7,689 nucleotides of DNA from Christensenella sp. UBA7707 (GTDB lineage Bacteria > Bacillota > Clostridia > Christensenellales > CAG-138). The notes beneath the pieces are model-generated. The model saw only the letters and a program-made list of their open reading frames with translations. It was not told where the DNA came from and did no database searches. The stretch spans positions 1-7,689 of the forward strand of contig DLFZ01000005.1 of assembly GCA_002482435.1 (NCBI GenBank), written 5' to 3'. Shown piece by piece: positions 1-6,969 of the stretch. Both the position numbers and the translations under genes were made by a program. Numbering within the stretch: position 1 is the stretch's first letter; the number at the start of each line of letters is the position of its first letter.

Positions 1-637
1 CCGCAACAATGAAATTGCGCTGCCCGAAACCGTAGCCGCCACCAACAACGACGGTACGACATCGGAGCTTGCGGTTACTTGGGAACAGGTTGACCTTTCG
101 GCGATCTCCATGGCGGAGGTCGGCACCTACGAGATCAGGGGAACGGCAGGGGAGTTTGCAGTATCCTGCTTCATCAACCTCGTGGATGAAAACTATATCG
201 ATAATTACAGTTTCGAACAGGCCGATACCTCTATGTGGGTGGTAACGCCCATCGCCTCCGGCGTGCAGACGGATTTTCAAAACAAAAAAACGGATGCGCA
301 TACCGGCACGATGTCGCTGCACTTCTGGAATGCGGACGCGGTGGAATGGAAGGCCGAACAGACGGTAAAGGGCCTCAAGGCAGGTGAATACCGTTTCTCC
401 ATCCAGGCGCAGGGCGGCGATGTGGGCGACAACGCCGAACTGTACATTTATGCCGTTTCGGACGGTGTAACCTATACGCAAAGCTTTGCGGTAAACGGCT
501 GGGTCAACTGGGTGCAGCCCGTAATTGAGTCTATCCCCTGCACAAGCGGGGAAATTACCGTAGGCGTGTACATGAAGTGCGCGGGCGGCGGCTGGGGAAC
601 GGTGGACGATTTTCTTTTGAACCCCGTGGAAAAATAA
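1..637 (+). CDS. 3' end of secreted carbohydrate-active enzyme (Big_4 plus C-terminal beta-sandwich; probably GH53 endo-galactanase)
   Basis: The frame is open from position 2 to the TAA at 635-637 (211 residues visible), so the gene begins upstream; the ATG at 110 is internal because the protein similarity extends before it. Residues 1 to about 55 look like a group-4 bacterial Ig-like domain (Big_4): they begin near EIALPETVAA and contain the typical VTWEQVDLSAI and GTYEIRGTA segments. Residues 65-211 form a second module with NYSFEQADTSMW, LHFWN, EQTVKGLKAGEYRFS, QGGD, GWVNWVQPVIE and a terminal GGGWGTVDDFLL motif. This arrangement is, from memory, the usual C-terminus of clostridial GH53 arabinogalactan endo-beta-1,4-galactanases, and the last module may bind sugar. 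The catalytic domain is not visible, so another glycosidase family is possible. The visible part contains no LPxTG motif or membrane anchor. The gene converges with the beta-mannosidase gene and shares a hairpin with it. Confidence 0.8.
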   Translation, partial: RNNEIALPETVAATNNDGTTSELAVTWEQVDLSAISMAEVGTYEIRGTAGEFAVSCFINLVDENYIDNYSFEQADTSMWVVTPIASGVQTDFQNKKTDAHTGTMSLHFWNADAVEWKAEQTVKGLKAGEYRFSIQAQGGDVGDNAELYIYAVSDGVTYTQSFAVNGWVNWVQPVIESIPCTSGEITVGVYMKCAGGGWGTVDDFLLNPVEK

Positions 638-682
638 AGCTTGCATCGGCCGATAAAACGACCGCACGAAATTTCATAAAGC

Positions 683-730
683 AAATCGAGGGTTTGCAGT
701 CTGCTTTAGTAGGCTGCAAACCCTCGATTT
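683..730. terminator. Perfect 17-bp inverted repeat between convergent genes (candidate bidirectional terminator)
   Basis: The left arm, 683-699 (AAATCGAGGGTTTGCAG), is exactly complementary to the right arm, 714-730, with a 14-nt loop whose ends can pair further (CT at 701-702 with AG at 711-712). It lies 45 bases after the stop of the left gene and 27 bases after the stop of the mannosidase gene, which converge here. The arms end in AAAT/ATTT, so each transcript has a short U stretch at the stem base, but neither strand has a real U-tract after the stem. It may therefore act as a bidirectional terminator or as a 3'-end stabilising hairpin. Confidence 0.65.
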
Positions 731-757
731 CGTATGACAAAAAACATGAAAAGCCGT

Positions 758-3184
758 TTAACGTATATCGTACACGCTTCGTGCGGTGACCTTGCCGGAT
801 TCGCCGCGCACAATGCGGATACGGCGCTCTCCAGCGTCCATGTCAAAAAAGTTGTCTTCAAGAATCGCGTCGCCCTCGCACACAAGCTCCACGGAGCGGG
901 CGTAGGCATGCGCTTTCACCACGATCTCGCCGTTTTTGACAAATGCTTCAAGCTTCGGGTCGAGGAAGCGGAAGTGCTTGGGCGGGCAGAACAACACGCT
1001 TGCGGAGCTCAACACCAAGCCGTTTTGCGCAAGCGCGTAGCTATAGTAGCAGCCGTAGGTATCTTCAGAGGAAAAATCCTGCTCATCAAGCCATACGGCG
1101 CCAAACGCGGGAACGGAAACCGCAAAAGAGCCTACGTGAATCACGCTTGCGTCCGCACGGCGGAGTGACCAAAGCACCTGCCCTTCAAACGCGGCGGCCG
1201 TTTCGTTGCTCACGTTGAGCCGCGCGCTCTTTTTGAGGGCGAACGGCTCCGCGTTGAGGTTGGTGTTTTGCGAGAGAACGCCCTCCTCATGGCAGGAGAG
1301 AAGCACCGGCGCAAAGAAACGCTTTGCGTAATAGTGAAGCGCCTTCCAGCGGCCATAGTAATCGATGGACGACCAGCTTGCTACCGGCCAACAGTCGTTG
1401 AGCTGCCAGATGACCGCACCCATGCAGCGGCCGCGGTTGCGGCGCCAATGCTCCACACCGTACTGCATAGCCTGCGCCTGTAAAAGCTGCGAGGCGTAAC
1501 TTAGCGTGTCGAGGTCGCACGGATAAAGGTACATCTGCGCCAAGTACCCTACGATTTTCCCGTTGGCGGAGGCGTTGCGCTGGTGCTTTTCCATAACGTA
1601 GGAAAACACGTTGCGGTCCTCGGGAAGCGTGAAGGACTCTATGGTTTTCATGCAGGGGAAAGATTGAAAGCCGAACTCCGAAACATAGCGGAACAGGAAA
1701 TTGCGGTAGTCGGTAAACGGAAGTCCACCGTGCCATACCTGCCAGTAATGCACGTCACCGCGGTTGGGTGCATTGGGCTCATCAAAACTGCCGCCGGAGG
1801 AAGGGCTTGCCGGCCAATAGAAGGTATCGGGATCCTCATTCTTCAATATACCGGGGAAGATGTATTCGTACATCTTGATGTAGTCCGCCTTCTGGCGCGG
1901 GGAGGATACCCAAAGCCCTTCGGCAACGAACTGCTCCATTTCGTTGTTGCCGCACCAAAGCGCAAGCGAGGCATGGTGGCGTAAGCGGCGTACGTTGTCG
2001 GTAACCTCCGTGCGGATGCTTTCTTCAAACTGCTCCGTAAGGTTGTACACCGCGCAGGCGAACATAAAATCCTGCCATACGAGAAGCCCAAGCTCATCAC
2101 AAATATCATAGAAGAAGTCATCCGGATAATACCCGCCGCCCCATACGCGGATGGTATTGAAGTTTGCGGCGGCCGCATCCGAAAGCAGTACGCGCGTACG
2201 CTCGGGGTTGACGCGCGCAAGGATGTTGTCTTCGGGGATGTAATCCGCTCCCATGGCAAATACATCCACGCCGTTCACCCTGTGGCAGAAGCTTTCGCCC
2301 CACTCATCCTTTTCAGTATGGATGATAAGCGTGCGAAGGCCGATGCGGCGTTCCCATGTATCGCGGAGCACACCGCCTTCAAAAAGCTCTGCACGCACGC
2401 TGTAAAGCGGGTGTTCGCCAAGGCCGTTTGGCCACCAAAGTTCAGGGCTTTCTATTAGAACTTCCGCGTCTTTGCCTGCCGCCTGCCACGTTTCGCCGTT
2501 TGGCGCAGCAACGGTGACGCGAAGCTCAAACGGCGCTTCCGCTTGCTGCTCCACCGCCGAATGTACCCTTAGGCGCACCGCGCCGTTTTCGTGGAATTGG
2601 CGGATGTGTACGCCAAGGATGCGTGCGTTTTCCACGCCAACAAGCGAAATGTCACGCCAAATGCCCATGTCCGGCAGGCGCGGGCCCCAGTCCCAACCAA
2701 ACATGCAGTGTGCCTTTCGCAAAAGGGGAAACCCTTCCATGGCGTCAGAGGTGCCGTCGGCGCGGTTTTCGCGGTAGGCCGCCTGAATATAACGCGTGGG
2801 GGAGGAAAACTCGATGCAAATCGCGTTTTCGCCTTCGTGCAGCAAATGCTTTACATCCCATTCCCAAATGCGGTGCATGTTGTCGGCCTTGCCGACAGGT
2901 GCACCGTTTACGCTTACAGAGGCAAGCGTGTCAAGCCCGTCGCAGCGAAGAAGCACACGCGCGCACGAAAGAAGCGCCTTGGAAACAGGAAACTGCCGCG
3001 TGTAGGTAAAATCGTTTTCCATCAGCTTGAGGGCGGCCATTTCGTTGTCGCGCCAAAAAGGATCCTCCATGCTGCCTGCGGCCATTAGATCCGCATAGAC
3101 CGAACCCGGAACCGAAGCCGGAATGCTCTGTGCGGTTCCATTTTGACGCAAAGTCCATGCGCCGCTAAGCGTTTGCTGTAACAT
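758..3184 (-). CDS. GH2 beta-mannosidase, cytoplasmic (EC 3.2.1.25)
   Basis: This 808-residue protein hydrolyses non-reducing-end beta-D-mannose from manno-oligosaccharides. The N-terminal jelly-roll domain (about 1-180) begins MLQQTLSGAWTLRQ and includes VPGSVYADL and FGWDWGPRLPD. An Ig-like domain follows, and then the TIM barrel with RVWGGGYYPDDFFYD (about 346-360) and LVWQDFMFACAVYN. The likely acid/base is Glu415 in WCGNNE and the likely nucleophile is Glu503 in YVSEFGFQS; both contexts are typical of beta-mannosidases rather than LacZ-type galactosidases. The segment IWQLNDCWPVASWSSIDYYG (about 592-611) is another family hallmark. The length matches the family. There is no signal peptide, so it acts in the cytoplasm on imported sugars. 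The start at 3184 is chosen because AGGAGG lies at 3196-3201 and homology begins there. The frame remains open to an ATG at 3310, but that extension has no family similarity and runs through the proposed promoter and operator. The gene is transcribed away from the LacI gene, from the shared regulatory region. Confidence 0.93.
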   Translation of the reverse strand: MLQQTLSGAWTLRQNGTAQSIPASVPGSVYADLMAAGSMEDPFWRDNEMAALKLMENDFTYTRQFPVSKALLSCARVLLRCDGLDTLASVSVNGAPVGKADNMHRIWEWDVKHLLHEGENAICIEFSSPTRYIQAAYRENRADGTSDAMEGFPLLRKAHCMFGWDWGPRLPDMGIWRDISLVGVENARILGVHIRQFHENGAVRLRVHSAVEQQAEAPFELRVTVAAPNGETWQAAGKDAEVLIESPELWWPNGLGEHPLYSVRAELFEGGVLRDTWERRIGLRTLIIHTEKDEWGESFCHRVNGVDVFAMGADYIPEDNILARVNPERTRVLLSDAAAANFNTIRVWGGGYYPDDFFYDICDELGLLVWQDFMFACAVYNLTEQFEESIRTEVTDNVRRLRHHASLALWCGNNEMEQFVAEGLWVSSPRQKADYIKMYEYIFPGILKNEDPDTFYWPASPSSGGSFDEPNAPNRGDVHYWQVWHGGLPFTDYRNFLFRYVSEFGFQSFPCMKTIESFTLPEDRNVFSYVMEKHQRNASANGKIVGYLAQMYLYPCDLDTLSYASQLLQAQAMQYGVEHWRRNRGRCMGAVIWQLNDCWPVASWSSIDYYGRWKALHYYAKRFFAPVLLSCHEEGVLSQNTNLNAEPFALKKSARLNVSNETAAAFEGQVLWSLRRADASVIHVGSFAVSVPAFGAVWLDEQDFSSEDTYGCYYSYALAQNGLVLSSASVLFCPPKHFRFLDPKLEAFVKNGEIVVKAHAYARSVELVCEGDAILEDNFFDMDAGERRIRIVRGESGKVTARSVYDIR

Positions 3185-3195
3185 ATAGTAGGAAG

Positions 3196-3201
3196 CCTCC
3201 T
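3196..3201 (-). promoter_or_regulatory. Ribosome binding site deciding the beta-mannosidase start
   Basis: On the - strand the sequence reads AGGAGG, an ideal Shine-Dalgarno core, 11 bases before the ATG at 3184-3182. The spacing is slightly long, but no other in-frame start codon lies closer. It supports the 808-residue form over the 850-residue reading from 3310. Confidence 0.75.
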
Positions 3202-3207
3202 GTTGCT

Positions 3208-3231
3208 CACTCGTTTTCGTAAAAACGGGTG
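3208..3231. promoter_or_regulatory. 24-bp near-perfect palindrome: candidate operator of the beta-mannosidase gene (site B)
   Basis: The left arm, CACTCGTTTT (3208-3217), and the right arm, AAAACGGGTG (3222-3231), are complementary at 9 of 10 positions around the 4-base centre CGTA. On the - strand the site contains ACGAAAACG (3220 down to 3212), the same 9-mer found twice more in this intergenic region. It sits between the proposed -10 box and the ribosome binding site, where a bound repressor would block transcription start or early elongation. The most likely binder is the adjacent LacI-family protein, which is an inference. Confidence 0.5.
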
Positions 3232-3232
3232 T

Positions 3233-3260
3233 AATATGCGTGGCGTGTTTTTTGCGCCAA
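3233..3260 (-). promoter_or_regulatory. Possible beta-mannosidase promoter
   Basis: On the - strand TTGGCG (3260-3255) and CATATT (3238-3233) are separated by 16 bases. Each box matches the sigma70/sigmaA consensus at 4 of 6 positions, so it is a weak match. The predicted start point would fall inside the 24-bp palindrome, which is consistent with a repressed promoter. A small GCGCC/GGCGC hairpin (3254-3267, loop AAAA) overlaps the -35 box. Confidence 0.3.
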
Positions 3261-3330
3261 AAGGCGCGCACATGAGCAAGCGGTGCATACAAATTTTGAG
3301 TGGGCTGCAAAAAATAATTTTGGAAACAGA

Positions 3331-3370
3331 AAACAATGAGTGTATTTGCTAAACAATGAAAGTATACGAA
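3331..3370. repeat. Tandem direct repeat with 20-bp period upstream of the beta-mannosidase gene
   Basis: AAACAATGA occurs at 3331-3339 and again at 3351-3359. The match continues in part with GTAT at 3342-3345 and 3362-3365. The 20-bp period places both copies on about the same face of the helix. It lies about 150-185 bases upstream of the mannosidase start and could be an activator site, but no regulator for it is visible in the window. Confidence 0.35.
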
Positions 3371-3425
3371 TCAATTGTTGCAAAAATCCTGCATTCCATT
3401 TTTTGCGAATCTGCGCTGAGAAGTT

Positions 3426-3439
3426 ACGAAAACGTTACC
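3426..3439 (+). promoter_or_regulatory. Candidate LacI-family operator in mid-intergenic region (site A)
   Basis: ACGAAAACG at 3426-3434 continues as TTACC, giving a pseudo-palindrome around the central CG (GAAAACGTTACC). The AA-N-CG-N-T core and the flanking G and C resemble the general LacI/GalR operator layout with a central CpG. A TATACT box at 3442-3447 follows, but I find no matching -35 box, so no promoter is claimed. The site is about 214 bp from site B and 260 bp from site C, so it could serve as an auxiliary operator for looping. Confidence 0.4.
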
Positions 3440-3644
3440 TTTATACTAAGCTCGGATGCGCCGGTTGTCAACGGGCGGCAATGGACAGAGGGCGAAAAGA
3501 AGAGGCGGTGCAGAAAAAGAAATTGCCTGCGGCATCATGACGAAAAGAAAGAAAACATAGAGAAACAAAGAGATTTCCGGCATCGTTGCTTCACCATGCG
3601 AGCTTGCGTGGGCAAAAAACACCAAAAAAATGTTCCTCTCGCGC

Positions 3645-3673
3645 TTGACAGATGGCGCTCACGAAAATATAAT
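3645..3673 (+). promoter_or_regulatory. Perfect-consensus sigma70/sigmaA promoter for the lacI-transporter operon
   Basis: TTGACA (3645-3650) and TATAAT (3668-3673) are both exact consensus hexamers separated by exactly 17 bases. The predicted start is near 3680, about 195 bases before the LacI-family start codon. No equally good promoter lies before the solute-binding-protein gene, so this one probably drives the regulator and the transporter genes together. Confidence 0.85.
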
Positions 3674-3685
3674 AAGGGCAAAGAA

Positions 3686-3700
3686 ACGAAAACGATTAAG
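3686..3700 (+). promoter_or_regulatory. Candidate LacI-family operator just after the promoter (site C)
   Basis: ACGAAAACG (3686-3694) is followed by ATTAAG, giving the core AAACGATT with a central CG and AA/TT on either side, as in LacI/GalR-family operators. The site begins about 6 bases after the predicted start of the consensus promoter, a classic position for repression. It supports autoregulation of the regulator together with the transporter. Confidence 0.5.
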
Positions 3701-3874
3701 TCAACATCATTTGTGCGGCCACTGGGCCGATCCAACCATTCATTCCATTCGGCAAGAAAAATTTTAGGAACAAAAACAAGGTAGAATCACGGTAAACTTC
3801 GGTTTTTTGCGGAACGTATTTCGCGCGTTTTTTCGGCGCGGGCCGTATTTTAAGATGCAATCGGGGATGTTTTC

Positions 3875-4900
3875 ATGGCAACCATTAAACAAATTGCGGA
3901 GGCTTGCGGCGTTTCGGTCGCTTCGGTAAGCAAAGCGCTCAACAACGCATCCGACATCGGTGTTGAAACCGCAAAGCGCATCCGCGAAACTGCCAAAGAA
4001 ATGGGTTATTTCCCCAATGCAGCCGCACGCGCTCTGAAAACCAACCGCTCTTATAACATCGGCATCCTGTTGGCCGAAGGCGGCAAGCATGGCAGCCTCA
4101 TCGGCGGGCACGTTCACGAGTTTTTCGCGCAGGTCATCAACAGCTTCCAATGCGAGGCAGAAGCGAACGGTTACGATGTTACGTTCATCACGCGCAACAT
4201 CGGCGGTACCACCATGAGCTATTTGGAGCATTGCCATTACCGCAACTGCGACGGTGTATTGGTGATGGGTGTGGATTTTTCCGACCCGCTGGTGATGGAA
4301 CTTATGAACAGCGATATTCCGCTTGTGACCATTGACCATGTTTACAACTGCCGCAGCGCCGTGCTTTCCGACAATGTGCAAAGCATGCGCGATTTGGTGC
4401 ACTATGTATACAGCAAGGGGCACCGTAAAATTGCCTTTATCACGGGCCAGCAGATATCTTCCGTTACAAAGTACAGGCTGGCGAGTTTTTATAAAACCTG
4501 CGAGGAGCTCAACATCGCCATTCCGGATGGTTATATAAAAGAAGCGATATTCCACGAACCCCCATCGACTGCCGCCGCTACGCGCGAGCTTTTGCGCCTT
4601 GCGGATCGGCCAAGTTGTATTTTTTACCCCGACGATTTCGCGTTCATCGGCGGTATGAACGAAATTGAAGCGCACGGCCTCAAGATACCGGAGGACATCA
4701 GCGTTGTGGGGTACGACGGCATTTACCTTTCACAGGTCTTCCGCCCGCGGCTGACCACCCTCAAACAGGACACCGACCGGCTTGGTATAACCGCCGCGCG
4801 TCTTCTCGTGCAGGCAATGAAGTTCCCCAAGGGCTCCATTCCGCAGCATGTGCTGATTCCGGGCACGGTGCTCGAAGGGGAAACCGTAAAGCAGCTCTGA
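3875..4900 (+). CDS. LacI/GalR-family transcriptional regulator
   Basis: This 341-residue protein has the standard LacI-family length and plan. The N-terminal helix-turn-helix begins ATIKQIAEACGVSVASVSKA (residues 2-21). The hinge helix AAARALKT (49-56) carries the Leu (Leu54) that in the family inserts at the central CpG of the operator. The sugar-binding core (about 60-335) has the periplasmic-binding-protein fold, with GHRKIAFITG, SVVGYDG (276-282) and RPRLTTLKQD. The ATG at 3875 is preceded by a modest GGGG at 3863-3866, which is weaker than the AGGAGG sites of the neighbouring genes and suggests lower translation. The gene is divergent from the beta-mannosidase gene and leads the transporter gene by 108 bases. 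It most likely represses both directions and is released by a sugar from the pathway; the actual effector cannot be read from the sequence. Confidence 0.93.
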   Translation: MATIKQIAEACGVSVASVSKALNNASDIGVETAKRIRETAKEMGYFPNAAARALKTNRSYNIGILLAEGGKHGSLIGGHVHEFFAQVINSFQCEAEANGYDVTFITRNIGGTTMSYLEHCHYRNCDGVLVMGVDFSDPLVMELMNSDIPLVTIDHVYNCRSAVLSDNVQSMRDLVHYVYSKGHRKIAFITGQQISSVTKYRLASFYKTCEELNIAIPDGYIKEAIFHEPPSTAAATRELLRLADRPSCIFYPDDFAFIGGMNEIEAHGLKIPEDISVVGYDGIYLSQVFRPRLTTLKQDTDRLGITAARLLVQAMKFPKGSIPQHVLIPGTVLEGETVKQL

Positions 4901-4955
4901 ATGATTCCCGCATATCAAACATAAAGTTTCTCGTCTTTCCCTTGTTCCTTTGCGC

Positions 4956-4978
4956 TATGGGCCGCGGGGGCGGCCATA
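4956..4978 (+). other. GC-rich hairpin upstream of the solute-binding-protein gene
   Basis: TATGGGCCGC (4956-4965) pairs with GCGGCCATA (4970-4978) with one bulged G and a GGGG loop. It is not followed by a U-tract, so it is not a typical terminator. It ends 17 bases before the AGGAGG of the next gene and may act as an mRNA 5' stabiliser, a processing site or a partial attenuator between the regulator and the highly expressed lipoprotein. Confidence 0.45.
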
Positions 4979-5008
4979 ACGATAAAACATCAAACAGGAG
5001 GAAAAGTC

Positions 5009-6886
5009 ATGAAAACAAGCTCTTGGAAATTCTTGGCACTCGTGCTTGTCGTGGCCATGGCTCTGGGAACGCTGATTGCCTGCGTCCCCACGCCTGCAGT
5101 GGAAAATGAACCGACCGCTGCACCCGCTACCAATGCACCTGCAACCGAGGCGCCCGTGCAGACCGAAGCGCCGTTCGAACTCCCCCGCAACGAAACCCTT
5201 TACTTCGCTGGTCTTCAGTGGGGACGTGTGAAGAGCTGGAGCCCGTATAACCCCGATCCGAACAACTCCATGGCTATTTCACAGGCCTCGTCTTCCCGTA
5301 TCACGCTTCATGAAACGCTGTACATGTATAACATGCTCGATGGCAAAATGTATCCGCTGCTTGCCGACGGCGACTATGTATGGAATGCGGATCTGACCCA
5401 GATGACCGTGAAGATCAAAGCTGCCGCGAAGTGGAGCGACGGTACTCCCGTAACTGCGGAAGATGTTGCCTACACCTATGCGACGCATCTCAAGTATGCT
5501 TCCAACACCGGCAACGAATACAAGGATTACATTGAAAAGATCGAAGCTGTGGATCCTTCCACTGTTGTCATCTATGCCAAGCTCAACGAAGAAGGCAAAC
5601 CCGTGAATCCGTTGATGCTTGTGGAGTACATCGGAAAAGTATACGTAACACAGAAGGCTTACTTTGAGGGCGTTGAAGCGACCGCCAACGGCGATGCGGA
5701 TGCGTTCAAGAACGCGGCTTGCGACGATGTTATTGGCTCCGGTCCGTACAAGGTCATGTATTCGGACGACCAGAAGCTTGTGCTCGTGCGTGACGACAAT
5801 TATTGGGGACAGGATGCCTCTATGTGGGGTCAGCTCGCGGTTCCCAAGTACCTTGCGCACATCATTTATGCCGATAACAACGCTGCGCAGGTAGCGTTTG
5901 CCGCCGGCGAGGTCGATGTTTGCCAAGGCTTTATCGCCAACATTCAGGACCTCTGGCTCACCCAGGGCCTTCCCATTTCTACCTACATGGACGAAGCTCC
6001 GTACGGCGTATGCGCTTCTATCCCGACCGCTTGGTATAACCTGAAATCTCCGGGACTTGACAACGTAGCTGTCCGCAAGGCCATTGCCATGGCGGTAGAT
6101 TACGATGCCATCATCGCAAACGCCATGACCAACCAGAGCCCGACCTTTACACAGGTTCCGCGCTCCATGATGATTCCTACCGATGGTGAGCAGGCTCTGC
6201 TTGATCACGATAGGCTGAAATCCCTCCAGTGGGCCGGTAACGACATCGAAGGCGCCAAGAAACTGCTCGATGAAGCCGGCATCGTGGATACCAACGGCGA
6301 CGGTTATCGTGACATCGATGGCCAGAACCTTGAGTACAACGCCTGCTGCCCGAACGGCTGGACCGACTGGCAAGCTGCAATGGAAATTCTGGCCGCTGCG
6401 GGTCAGAACATCGGCATCAACATCACCACCAACTTCCCCGAGGCGGATGTGTTCCTGCCCACCGTCTTCAAGACCGGCCAAACCGATTATGACATCTTCA
6501 TGATGTGGAACGATTCCGCCGGCCCGACCCAGCCTTGGTCGCGCATCCGTAAGTTCATGAGCAGCGAGTTCACCACGCTTGAAACCAACGGCACCGGTAA
6601 CTTCGGCGGCTATGTCAACGAAGAGGCTGACGCCATCATCAAGCAGATCCCGACCGTGACTGACCCCGAACAGCTCAAAGAACTCTATACCAGGATCAAC
6701 GAAATTTACCTCACCGACGTACCCTCCTTCGGCCTGATGTACCGCCCGGATCAGTTCCACGCTGTGAACGAGTCCGTGTGGACCAGCTTCCCCGAGCAGG
6801 GCGACGGCCTGAACATCCCGCCGCTGGTCATGATCAACGGCTACGGCATTGCTGGCCTCTACCATGTGGAGCTTGTCAATCCGTAA
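5009..6886 (+). CDS. Lipoprotein solute-binding protein, ABC transporter family 5 (SBP_bac_5), probably for oligosaccharides
   Basis: The protein has 625 residues. It begins with a lipoprotein signal peptide: positive MKTSSWK, a hydrophobic stretch (8-22) and the lipobox LIAC with Cys25 as the lipidated residue. A Pro/Ala/Thr-rich linker (26-58) leads to the binding domain, which contains the family signature region [17 protein letters not shown] (from about 141). [13 protein letters not shown] loop (427-438) resembles an EF-hand-type calcium loop, common in this family. The NGWTDW segment (449-454) recalls Dpp-type proteins that bind cello- or manno-oligosaccharides rather than peptides; this is from memory and should be tested. 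AGGAGG (4996-5001), 7 bases before the ATG, is an ideal ribosome binding site. The next gene is a Dpp/Opp permease. The neighbouring beta-mannosidase and LacI-type regulator favour a manno-oligosaccharide ligand, but a peptide or another glycan is not excluded. Confidence 0.9.
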   Translation: MKTSSWKFLALVLVVAMALGTLIACVPTPAVENEPTAAPATNAPATEAPVQTEAPFELPRNETLYFAGLQWGRVKSWSPYNPDPNNSMAISQASSSRITLHETLYMYNMLDGKMYPLLADGDYVWNADLTQMTVKIKAAAKWSDGTPVTAEDVAYTYATHLKYASNTGNEYKDYIEKIEAVDPSTVVIYAKLNEEGKPVNPLMLVEYIGKVYVTQKAYFEGVEATANGDADAFKNAACDDVIGSGPYKVMYSDDQKLVLVRDDNYWGQDASMWGQLAVPKYLAHIIYADNNAAQVAFAAGEVDVCQGFIANIQDLWLTQGLPISTYMDEAPYGVCASIPTAWYNLKSPGLDNVAVRKAIAMAVDYDAIIANAMTNQSPTFTQVPRSMMIPTDGEQALLDHDRLKSLQWAGNDIEGAKKLLDEAGIVDTNGDGYRDIDGQNLEYNACCPNGWTDWQAAMEILAAAGQNIGINITTNFPEADVFLPTVFKTGQTDYDIFMMWNDSAGPTQPWSRIRKFMSSEFTTLETNGTGNFGGYVNEEADAIIKQIPTVTDPEQLKELYTRINEIYLTDVPSFGLMYRPDQFHAVNESVWTSFPEQGDGLNIPPLVMINGYGIAGLYHVELVNP

Positions 6887-6901
6887 TTTCTAGATGAGTA
6901 G

Positions 6902-6943
6902 GAAACAGCCATGTTTTGAGCCATCTTGAAGCATGGCTGTTTC
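6902..6943 (+). terminator. Intercistronic stem-loop between binding-protein and permease genes (partial terminator or mRNA stabiliser)
   Basis: GAAACAGCCATG (6902-6913) is exactly complementary to CATGGCTGTTTC (6932-6943), giving a 12-bp perfect stem; several wobble and A-U pairs can extend it inward. The sequence after the stem is only mildly U-rich (TGTTACG). Hairpins at this place in binding-protein operons commonly protect the upstream message or stop part of the transcripts, so the binding protein is made in excess of the permease. That role is inferred here from position. Confidence 0.65.
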
Positions 6944-6969
6944 TGTTACGCAAGGCTGGAGGTGCAAAC

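Larger units (their letters stand above)
3185..3874. other. 690-bp divergent regulatory region between beta-mannosidase and lacI-type gene
   Basis: This gap separates two divergently transcribed genes. It holds a strong rightward promoter (3645-3673), a weaker leftward promoter, three copies of ACGAAAACG (3212-3220 on the - strand, 3426-3434 and 3686-3694 on the + strand), a tandem direct repeat and a long leader for the LacI-family gene. Several open frames cross it (for example 3356-3784 on the + strand), but they have no ribosome binding site, are rich in Lys/Arg/His and run through the promoter, so I do not call a gene here. Confidence 0.7.

Noticed and set aside
110..637. ATG at 110 as the start of a small separate gene
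   Set aside because: The same frame is open from position 2 and the Big_4 Ig-like similarity begins before the ATG, so this is an internal methionine of a truncated gene.
427..637. Possible sortase or membrane anchor at the end of the left protein
   Set aside because: The C-terminus ends at DDFLLNPVEK with no LPxTG motif, hydrophobic helix or charged tail.
3185..3310. 42-residue N-terminal extension of the beta-mannosidase to the ATG at 3310
   Set aside because: The family similarity starts after it, an AGGAGG site marks the start at 3184, and the extension covers the proposed promoter and palindrome.
3356..3784. 142-codon open frame on the + strand in the divergent region
   Set aside because: There is no ribosome binding site before the ATG, the product is biased to Lys/Arg/His without a domain, and the frame runs through the exact-consensus promoter and sites A and C.
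3764..4675. 303-codon open frame on the - strand across the LacI-family gene
   Set aside because: It is a shadow of the regulator's codons and continues through the regulator's leader; no ribosome binding site or recognisable domain.
4956..4978. Intrinsic terminator separating the regulator from the transporter genes
   Set aside because: The hairpin lacks a following U-tract and ends just before the next ribosome binding site, so it is listed as a hairpin of unknown role rather than a terminator.
5279..6865. Long open frame (528 codons) on the - strand inside the solute-binding-protein gene
   Set aside because: It is antisense to a gene with clear family features, resembles no family I recognise, and is explained by codon bias leaving the opposite strand free of stops.
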